A stretch of 64,000 bases of DNA from Schizochytrium sp. CCTCC M209059 (taxonomy: Eukaryota > Sar > Bigyra > Thraustochytrida > Thraustochytriidae): NCBI GenBank assembly GCA_000818945.1, contig KN805370.1:260111-324110 (forward strand). The letters are read 5' to 3'. Position 1 is the first letter of the stretch; each line of letters opens with the position of its first letter. The notes beneath the pieces were generated by a model that made no database searches, had not been told where the DNA came from, and was given only the letters and a program-made list of their open reading frames with translations. Shown in pieces: positions 43,211-53,100 of the stretch. The translations under genes were made by a program, and so were the position numbers.

Positions 43211-44175
43211 TCACTTTACTTCGTTCCTGGGCGCCTTTTTTGGATCGAAATCATTACGCGTGCGCTGCTCTACATCGAGATACATCAACGTCCAATGAGA
43301 GCCGTGACAAATTGGCAAAAACACAAAGTTTAGGTTCCTGGGCAGGCCAGGCTCATGCTTTTTGATCCTCTGCCAGCGTGCGTAACCTTGAGATGCTTTC
43401 AAAGCATTGGCAGCCTCATCGTGAAAGTTAGCATCCATGGTACAGGTATCTATACACACAAATGCGCATCGACCACACCGAAGGAGCTTTACTAAAGCTG
43501 TGATCGCGAAGGATCTTAACAAAAACCTTCCTAACGAAAGAGGTAAGCCAACCGGGCTTATCTCAACGCTGTCGAAGCCCTCTGACCGTGGCTTCTTGGC
43601 GTACAGTCCATCGTCGAGGCGCCGCCCGCTTGGGTAGTTACTGTGAACAAATTCAAAGTGCGCTCGTCCGCTCTTTACAATCCCATTCAAGACACTATGA
43701 TAGCCGTGAGGGACTCCTTCGTCGCTGCTTTGGAGGCTGCAAAGCGGGGTAAAGGTTCGTGCTGGGGACGCATTTTGGAAATCCATTCGAGTCAATTTGA
43801 GAAGTTCTGATTGTTTGCAGACCTTGAGGACTCTGTTGCATTCCTCACCTGCAAGATGCCCCTCGTCTTTCTCTCTCTTTGGCGACAAATGCTGCAAAAC
43901 CATTTTGGGTCAAGCTGTTCCGCGAAACGCCAAAGTTAATTGGAGGAAACATGCCCTGGTTCTGTTTGTGCAGGCGCTATCGGCAACGAAGCTACTCCTT
44001 CATGCTGAGTCTCAAGCGGCGCACACAGCAATCGCAACGTTGTTGAGCTCGAACTGGCTGCTTTAGCCTTGTCAAGCTTCCCAAGACTCACCCTTTTGCC
44101 TGTTATAACCTTGATTAATTCCTCTGCCATCCCTGTCGCTCGAAGTGTCTCCAAGGACGCATCATACGACGTCAT
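43211..44175 (-). CDS. Ulp1-like (C48) cysteine protease, probably incomplete; two exons
   Basis: The main frame (43211-43891) contains FVFLPICHGSHWTLMYLD, the catalytic histidine strand of Ulp1/SENP proteases, preceded by a helix-rich segment. Upstream, TTTTGCAG at 43892-43899 and donor GTGAGT at 44091 define a possible 200-base phase-0 intron. It joins the exon at 44092-44175 (MTSYDASLETL...ITGKR) in frame, so HLSPKR follows directly. After the histidine strand the family needs an Asp, then Gln and a Cys-Gly nucleophile. The frame stops 23 codons later and no Cys-Gly follows in any frame before 43000. It is therefore either a further-spliced gene or an inactive remnant. Base composition is clearly lower in GC than the neighbours. 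Confidence 0.45.
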
Positions 44176-45627
44176 GTCGAGGCTCTCGTTGACACGACTC
44201 GCGTCGAGATTTCTTTACTAGCCTTATGATGTTGCTGTTGCCGAAGTTCGTGCACAGCATGACGGTCGCTATATTGCGTTTACCGATACCTTGCTGAACA
44301 CACTAGAAACTCTTTGAGCTGCGTTGAAGTCTTGAATCGAAGTTGAGCTGCGAGCTCGACCCTTTTGAATCGGGCCCAATCAGCATAGAAATTTCAGCAA
44401 TCTGCCAGGCGTACCAGCCAACCGATGCATTCCAAATCTGTGCCAGATTTTCAGGCTTGTTCAAAGCATCAGTGAGAGAGGGCCAGTCTTTGTAGTGCTT
44501 CAAAAGGAGATAAGCAAAGCTGCCAAGGGTGCTTCAGGATCCAAGCTCGATCATTGTAGCCTCCATACACATCTTGAGCTTCTTTCATGCCCATTCACGT
44601 CATCTTGTCGCAAAGAGCAGAGATCCGATCCTTCTCTACGGTTCGTATGGACTTTTTACGGATCACGACAACGTCTTCTTCTTCTGCTTTGTGTATGCCT
44701 GCGTAACTTGCCTCGCCCGCCTCGCTAGCCTCATCGTTGTGAGGGCTTCGTTGTGCGGCAGGGTAGGGCTCTTCAACAACTTCGTCTTCAGAAGCGCCGC
44801 GCCTCCTCACTCGCGCGTGAAGCGTGCCGCGTCTTCGTCCGTCCATCTGCAGCTGCGTTACGTCCATGCAGTTCGCGCTGCACCCAAGCAGAAAGGATGA
44901 TGCTGCAAATGATTTAGCATGGCTTTTTTTCCTCTCCTGCCCCGCCATACCAACCGTCGCCGATCCGCGCTCTACTACCTGCGACCTCATCGGTAAAGGC
45001 TATCATATGAGAGAGGCAAACTAAGTTGTGACGAATGTAACGAGTGGTTTTGAGTCGTTCATTACAAAGATTCCACTGGGGACACTCAAAGTGGTCTGCG
45101 GGAGAACTCTGAGGCATACATGTAAGGTCCACTGAGAAAAAAAAATAAAAAATCGAGGGACATAGACTATGTGTTCCCTTCGTGATATCTCTTCATTCCG
45201 TGCCTTTTTTTTTAAAAAGTCTATTGAAATACATGAGCAATTCCAAGATTAAACATTTCGAGAAGTTGAGCCAGAGGGACCTTTTTTTTAAAGTCCCGGT
45301 GATCTACCCGATCCTTTCCCTCCTTTTCCCCCTTTCTCCCTTTCCGCGCGGTGTGAATTTTTTGCCCCCATTTCAGAAGGCAATCAGACATTCACCCCCA
45401 CGCACACCGGTGTGTGCATCGACGAGTGAGCACGTGCAGGTACGTCTTACTACTGGTCCCGCAAGTCTGCACGTGGGAGTGGGCAACAGGGGAGCGAGGG
45501 CCAGCAAAGCTCCAAGCGCTGCTGGCGCTCGCGCGACGAAGACAACTCGCAGAGGCCCCAGCCGGCTGCTCGGACCACCAGTCCTGCTCCACTGTCACGA
45601 AGTGGGCCGCGTCAAGGGCGAACGAAG
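44176..45627. other. unresolved region, possible upstream exons of the Ulp1-like locus, and spacer
   Basis: Minus-strand frames at 44303-44530 (LLLKHYKDWPSLTDALNK, WYAWQIAEISMLIGPDSKG) and 44595-44960 (acidic, EDEVVEEPYPA) could join by a GTGAAT...GGCAG intron that keeps phase (CDKMT to FAYLLLK). No good donor was found to link them to the exon at 44092. From 45000 to 45627 I see only T-rich and purine-rich spacer, including the promoter of the next gene. Confidence 0.25.
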
Positions 45628-45692
45628 ATGGCGGAGCCCACGCTCGACGCGCGCGTCGCTGCTCAAGACGTGGAGAAGGGCGAAGAGCAAGC

Positions 45693-45726
<34 letters not shown>

Positions 45727-46344
45727 GAGGAAGAAGCAGATGAAAGGATCAGCGACAACAATTGGCTGGCCAACTATGCGTCTGGGATGCTTGCGACGCA
45801 GTCGGAGGCCTTCTTTGTTTTGGGTGTATGTCTCGACTCCCTTGACGGACGCGATGCCAGCGCGCTTTCGCGCACAACAGTTGGCATCATTCTCAGTGGC
45901 TTGGCCGTTCTTGTTACGTCTTTGCGTCTCATCAAAGATTCCTTCGATGTGCTGGCTTTCGCGGACACACTTCGACCAGAAATCAACGGTCGCGATTCCA
46001 TGGCCGTGAACAAGGTGTCGTCGACATTCTTTATGGCTTTCAGTGCTTATCTTGCAATGGGATACGAAAATGCTGCCATGCGGCAATACTCGAGTCTTCT
46101 TTTCTTGGTCATCTCAAGCGCTACGGACGCCGTCGCCATGATTGATGTTTGGCGCGATCGCAATTACTACTTTTACCTCCTGTACGGTGATCAGGCCATG
46201 TATGACGGCAAAACCGTGCATCGGCCGTTCATCGCAGCCTACAAGCACGCTCTAGATTGGGGATCCAGTGATACAATTGCTTGCACTTTTTGTTTCCTGG
46301 ACTTTGCGCTCAACATTGTCGTGTGGGTCCTCATCTTTGTGTAG
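45628..46344 (+). CDS. unknown small membrane protein with polyglutamine
   Basis: 238 residues starting AAGATGGCGG. An acidic N-terminus contains a ten-glutamine run (about 22-32, from a CAG tract) followed by a glutamate run. Four hydrophobic segments lie at about 84-104, 130-148, 153-174 and 214-237. Conserved-looking patches are GMLATQSEAFFVLGVCLDSLDG and RDRNYYFYLLYG. No signal peptide. I recognise no family. The polyglutamine would face the cytosol if the N-terminus does. Confidence 0.65.
45693..45723. repeat. (CAG)n encoding polyglutamine
   Basis: Ten CAG triplets followed by GAG triplets inside the small membrane-protein gene. Confidence 0.9.
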
Positions 46345-47113
46345 CGCCGAACGTTGACGCATTGGAGCGATCGAGTAAACAAACCTGTTCTACAGTTTGA
46401 TCATAATATCGATCATATTTTTTTGCCAAAAGAAATGCAAGGATGTGGCTTCGAGTCTTACCATCAGACAGACCTCAATTAAAAAAATGTGGCCATCAGG
46501 TGTCCCATCTTCGTCCACATCTCTAGTCATCCATTCATCTTTCCTTGCTTCTTCTTTACTCGACAATCTAAAACCTTGCATGAACTGTGGCCCGGTCCAA
46601 GATCCCGAATGACGCACATGCAAGCCGCGAAATTCCATCGTGAACGAAAGCCATCAACAATCTCCTTCCTTGCCTCTTACCTCTTGCTTCATGCTTCTTG
46701 CTCCTTGCTTCTTGCTTCTTGTTTCATCATTGTTTTTCATCGCAGGAAAACAAGGAGACGCAGCGAGCAAGCCCAAACTAGCAACCGCTCCGCTGCAGCG
46801 TTGCGCGGCCACATCCAACGAGCGGCTCTCCGCGCGCGAGGCGTGACAACGCTCTGCCGCGCGACCTGCACGATTGCAGTCGCTCCCTTCAAGGAGTGCC
46901 AAGGCCCGACCAAGGCCGACGAGACGCGAGAGATTGCGCGTCTTGGCGGTTGGACACCGCGAGGCAAACGAGGAGACCGCCTCGAGCAGACTAGTGTTCG
47001 CGCTCGAGGCTGAAGACGACGGTGCCGGCGACGAGCATAGAGGACAGAGGATAGTGACGGCGCGGGCGCAGGATTGCTGATTGCTCGAGAGGGGAAAACG
47101 CAATCAAGAGAGA
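46345..47113. promoter_or_regulatory. spacer with APC1 promoter
   Basis: 769 bases. It contains a CTTGCTTCTTG-type repeat at about 46672-46728. The open frame of APC1 extends to 47081, but only through a TTG. No separate gene. Confidence 0.5.
46672..46728. repeat. CTTGCTT-type imperfect repeat
   Basis: About seven imperfect CTTGCTTC/CTTGCTCC units in non-coding DNA before APC1. Confidence 0.75.
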
Positions 47114-50100
47114 ATGAGGCTCTATCCCGTGGGGTGGTTCACGGCGCCGTCAAAATCATTCGAGCTCTTTGCAGGCGGAGCTCGGCGCCATGACGAGTCG
47201 ACGTTGCAAGCCCAGACAAGCCCTCCAGACTTTGACGAGATGGTCCACGTGAACGGCAAACAAGTTGTGTGGAGCGCGGGCCATGGGTCGACGCAACGCA
47301 TCTACAAGAGCTACCGTCAAGTGCTATCGGCCAAGCAGGCGTTGCTCGCCTCATTTGTTGGCGTGGGCGTGACACAGGACATTCGTAGCCTTGGCGTCAC
47401 TGGCGATAGCCAGGTCGGTGACCAGCAGCCTGCGCAAAGTAACTTTGGTGGCAGTCCTGGCGTTGGACCGGATGCCGACGCTGCAGATGCTACGCCACCT
47501 GCGTCGGAAACACCATCTCGAGCCTCCGAACCTTTGGCGCAAGAGGATCGTTGTCTTTGCGTGCTGCAAGGGCTCGAGTGCGTGAAAATCTATGCTCCTG
47601 ATGGATCCGAGTTCGAAGTCGCGCTTCCTTGCAAGGCAGCGCGTATGTGGGCTTTACCTCGTGGCATTCTCATCGAGCGCGCTGTCCCAGGTGTCGACGA
47701 CATGGATGATGCAGACCCTGCAGATGATGTTCAATCAGGCATGCCCCCTCGCCAGCGAGTGCCCTCCACTGCTGCGGCTGCTGCCGCCGCCGCCGCCGCC
47801 GCCGCAAGCGCTGCTGCGTCATCCAGCATGCGCGATCAAGGCATGGGAACCTCTCGAGGCCTCACCACCACGAAGGACAATGATGATGATGATGATGATG
47901 CACCATCTCCGATGTTCTTCAGTTTGCTTCACCCTCTCGAAGAACTCAAACCTGTTTCATATACGATCTCGCAAAAGACCGCCAGTCCAGAGGACGAAGC
48001 TGCATTCATGGACACAAGTGCGGTCCTGGAAACCAAACACGACGCCAAGCACATTCCCCCGCAAAGGCTCTCAATGCCATCTCCTATGAACGTCGACGAA
48101 GACGCTCTCGGCTTTACACCGGCGCGCCCGCGAGCAAGTCGAACCCGCAAGCGCAGTGGCAATGGCGATGTTGCTGCCAATGGAGAAGATCAGGATACAG
48201 ATATGGGAGCCGCTGAGGAGGAGGAAGACGACGAGGAGGAAGACGAGGGCCGGAACACCAGGAGCACGCCAGACTTTGTGGTTGGCGAATTTATGTGCGA
48301 TTCGCATCAGAGAATCTTGTTTGTCGACAACTCTCTTTGTCTCGTCGTCACATACCACGCCTTACGTAAAACGCATACTGTCTGGAGTCTCCTTCCCGCC
48401 TCGGCTGTGAACACCTCGTCGCGAGCCGAGGTCGGCCAGGAAAGTGTACTGCGGCAGCGTATGGCGCGCGTGTGCGAGAATGACGAGGAGGAGCTCGCTC
48501 TTCATCCCAATGAACACGACATGCAGCACCCGGAATTACAGGACGATGACTCGCCCGTTATGGTTGAAGCAGCACCAAGAGATGGCCGAGAGATCGGCAA
48601 TGACGGCGAAGGTGACGACGATGACGCCGATGAGGACTTTGTAGCAGTGTCAGACGCTTCTGAAGATGATGATTCCTATCTCGATGAAGACGACCTCATT
48701 GAGTCCGAAGTGTACATGCAAGAAATTTGGAGCGGGGATAAAAAGGGCGTAGCGTCCGAACCCGTCCGTTCTGTTTTTGTCGCCCACGACGTAAACGGAA
48801 CGCCTCTCATTTGCCTCATGCATGCTGCAACAAACCGTCTCCAGGTGCTCAAGGTCCGTACTGCCAACAAATCCCCGATATCGGGTCCTGGAACTGCTGC
48901 ATCGTCCTCTCCTGTAACGCCTGCGCCTACTGCGCTCCTGGCCACCCCCGTACCTGCGCTGATGAAGTCCGCACCTCGAACGGAGGTCTTCGTTGAGGAC
49001 GCATTTGTCCTTGAGTGTAAGAGTGCACAGCCTGTCATGGCCTCCGGAAATGCAAACTGTCTCGATCTCTTGGTGCTTGGATTGGACGGCAAGCTCCAGC
49101 TCTTTCGCGGCGCATCCTCCCTTTGTTCAATAGAGCTCGCGACAGAACTCGTGCCCCCGTTGCCCTCGCCACCGGCAGGACAGAGCGTCGCAGCGCGGCG
49201 ACGTGCTGCCTTGGCAATAAACAAACGGCCGCAGGGCACAGGACAAGTCATTCGCCTCGAACGTGCCGTCTCGAACCGTGTGAATCTGGTACTCGACAAT
49301 GGCTACGTGCTTCGCGCCATGACGGCAATGGCCTTTTCCTCGAGGCTCGTTCGCCCTTGTCTGGAGGGCCTTGACCGGGCGCTACCTGCTCGCGTTGCCT
49401 TGCGTATTCGCGTGGAGACCTCCTACTGGTACGACTTGTTGTGCAACGGCGAGGATCCCCGCCTCGAACGAGCTGCCTCAGTGCTCGTGGGCGTTCAGGG
49501 CCTTACCAAGACAGGTAAAGCGGTCGATCTCGAATGGGCTGCCTTCATTATTGTCATTGCATCACTCATCCAGGAGAGCCTGCCAGCTGGGCAGACATCC
49601 AAGACGTCTTCTTCCTCTCCCATGGTGGACGACGACAATGATGAAAATGACGACCGTGGTAATACTTCTTCGGCTTTTGCGCTTATGATGGCCACTGATT
49701 TTCACTGCGAGTATGCGCAAGAAAACCAGGGCGTTCTCCCATTCGATGAGTCACCGCAAGCGAGCGAGACAGAAGACGTCGCATGGTATGTTTCCCTCCT
49801 CGAAGTCTCATCCTCGTATGCCAAAGCAGCCATGGCGGCACCAGAACCCTTTGAGCGTTATGCTCGAGTCCTTTTGCTCTGTCTCCATCTCGTTTATGAG
49901 GACATGAAACTATCTACGCTAACGTGGGGAATGGTGCGTCCCATGGCCGGTCTACTGTCGGGTATTGTCAAGGCTACGTTGACCACCTCGAGCGCCGCCC
50001 GATATCTTGATCACTACGCCCGAGACCTTGGCGTCGAAAGCCCCATTCCTCTACCAGCAATGCCAAGCGAGGCGCGCCTTAATCTGCACACAACGTCTTC

Positions 50101-53100
50101 TGCGCCTGACGTTTTCGCGTGGCTCACGCTACGCGCGCAACGCGCCTCCGGGTCCTATCGCGCCATAAAGCCCCCAGGTGTGGCGTACATGGGTTCCAGC
50201 GCCGGGTCTTTCCGTGGAAATGGGCAAGATCCTCCATCGTACTCGGGAGAGCGAGGAGGCGACCGGACGGCGACACCAGCGCGTCCGTCTGCACATTCCA
50301 CTTTTACGAGCGCAGACATGGCCACTCTGCGACCATTTCCAGAACTCGACTCTTGCTTTCGAACGCAGCAAATCTGCTGCTTTTACGACTTGCTTGCTGG
50401 TGGAACAGGGGATGAGGCAACCTCGGACCCGCTCGAGTTCCGTCTCAGCAAGGATCGCAAGATGCCTCGCGCCGCAAGCAAGTCACCCGTCATGTCAGCT
50501 ATTGTGGCCATGGACGGCTCTCTTGGGCATTGGATGAGCGTACATGGCTACGAAGCTCGCAACGCTGCGGAGCGCACCGTTCTTGGTATGGTTTGGTTCA
50601 ACTTTACGCTCCAAGACCTCGAGACGCTTAGCTTTGGGCTCAGCATTCCACTTCGCGAGGCGCTTCATCACTGTCGCTCAAACCCTTCCGGACGCTGGCC
50701 TGCAGATGCATATGTCTTGGTGGGCCGTGAGGACATGGCAGCTCTCGCTCTGGCGCCGCCACCAACGCTCATACCCATTTTTATGCGAAAGCAATTGCGA
50801 AGAATTGCTGATCGCCTCGAGGCCGCGGGCGACGATGGACTCGGATCTGGCCCGTCATCCCAGCTGCCTGCACCTTCTCAACCTTCAGAAAGCGGAAACG
50901 CGTTTCGCACGCCTGGCGGCATGCAAGGTACTAGTAGTAGTAGCAAGGCACATGCCGCCTCCCTGGCCCGATCTTCCTCGACGCCTTACGTGAGTTCCAT
51001 CCACTCTGCAGGAAGCAGTTTTAGACGCTCGAGTAAATTACGACGTCGCCGCCGTCTTAGCGAGGCTTCGCTGAGCACCGTTACCACTGCCGTGACACCC
51101 GTATGGCGGCGTATTGCGTCAGGTCAAGGCTTGGCGACTCAGGTTGCGGAGGACATCCTGTGGGGCGGAGGCGGAGCCATGGACCGTCGTCTCGGTCGAG
51201 ACGGCATCATGGATCAGTCCCTGCTGCGTCAGCAGCAACAACAACAGCGCAGTCAAGTGACGACCGCAACACGCAAGCTGCTTTCCATCGCCGACTTTGC
51301 GCGTCTGAGTGCAAGCGCGTCTGCCGAGGTCAGCGCCGGATCCCACGGCGCAGACATTTTTGGTTTCGAGGACGAAGGCGGCCTCGATGGGGCCAAGTCC
51401 GGGTCCTCAAACGGTGGCGGGGTCGCGGGTTCTGGCATGGGCGGCATGGGTGCGTCCGCTGGCGCAGGCGGTGCATCTCGTGCTACGGGATCCGGGCGCG
51501 GTGGCAGCACAGGCAGGGCCGATGACCCTTCTGGATTTGGCCTGTTGCAACGAATGAGTAGCTTGCGCTTTGGCAGCGATCGGCGCATTGTGGAAGTTTG
51601 TAAGCTGCTGCGGTCTTCGAAGCCGGTGCGACTTGCTGTGGACCGCAAACCGGAGACTTCTGATCACGAGCTGGTAGCAGCGCAGCAGGCCAAACTCTTG
51701 CTCCTGTCGCGTCGCATCATGGCCTTGCCTGTTGGGCGCGGTATGATCACGCTGGGAACCGTTCGTCCACTTCTCACGGACACTGTGGACATTCCTGTCC
51801 TTACATTGGCGGGTAAGATCCCGCCGAACAATGCCGTCGTCAAGCTCGACTTTACAAACGTTAGCAACGTCGAGGAGCTCATGAGCTGGCCGCAATTTCA
51901 TAACGGATGCGCAGCAGGGCTTCGTCTTGCGGCAGGCCGCCAAGTGACCCCGTTGACTCGCACCTGGATCGCGTACAACCGGCCCGAAACACCGAACGCA
52001 ACGCACGCAGGCTATCTTCTCGCGCTCGGACTGCATGGTCATTTGGCAGCGCTGACCATGGCTGATATATACGAGTATCTTGCTCAGGGACACGATGAGA
52101 CCACTGTGGCCATCATGCTTGGCCTCAGCGCCGCAAAGCGCGGCACGATGGCCCCAACTGTGTCCAAGATGCTCTGTTTGCACATTCCATCGCTCCTTCC
52201 AGCTGCATTCTCAGATATGGAAGTCCCTCCTACAGTACAAACGTCAGCTCTCATTGGCATTGGACTATTGTATCAAGGCACCGCGCATCGTCTCATGACG
52301 GAGTTCTTGCTCGCAGAAATTGGCCGGCGTCCCAACTCCGACCGCTGTGAGGACCGCGAAAGCTACTCGCTGGCAGCTGGCCTTGCCTTGGGCTTTGTCA
52401 CGCTCGGCTTTGGCGCACGTGAGCGGGGACTCTCTGGCCTCGCAGATCTTGGTCTCGAGGACAGGCTTCACAGGTACATGGTGGGCGGCTTGGACCCCGA
52501 TTTTGCCGCTGCGCAACGTGCGGGGGGCGGCTCAGACCCGAGCAAGTGCTCGAGGGTCAACGAGGGCCCCTATGTGAATGTGAACGTGACTTCCCCGGGA
52601 GCCACTCTCGCGCTTGCTATGATGTATTTGAAGAGCGGCAACGAATCCGTGGCGGCACGCCTCGCCATTCCAGACACGCACTTTTTGCTCGATTACGTTC
52701 GACCCGATCTTCTCATGCTTCGCGTGGTGGCGCGCAGTCTTGTTCTTTGGGACGCGGTCGAACCAACGGAGGCGTGGGCGCTAGGCCAGGTTCCCCCTGC
52801 GATTCGATTCTCGTTTGAGCGGCTTTTGGGCGGTGGAAGCACGGCGGCCTCGATCCGCGCGGCTGGACTTGCAGGAGCACGACATGCTTCGCAGGAAGAC
52901 GCGGACGACAACCTCGAGTACGAGATTGTCTCACCGCCTCCGGGTGAAGAAAGCGACGAGGACATGGGCGATGCGGGCCATGGTGAAGGGCGTCGACCGA
53001 GCGCAAGTGGGGACGACGGCAATGATGATGAGGAGGAAGCGCTCCCTGCTCCGCCTATGCGTCAGAGCGCCGCCACGCCAAGCCCCTCTCGAGGACGAGG

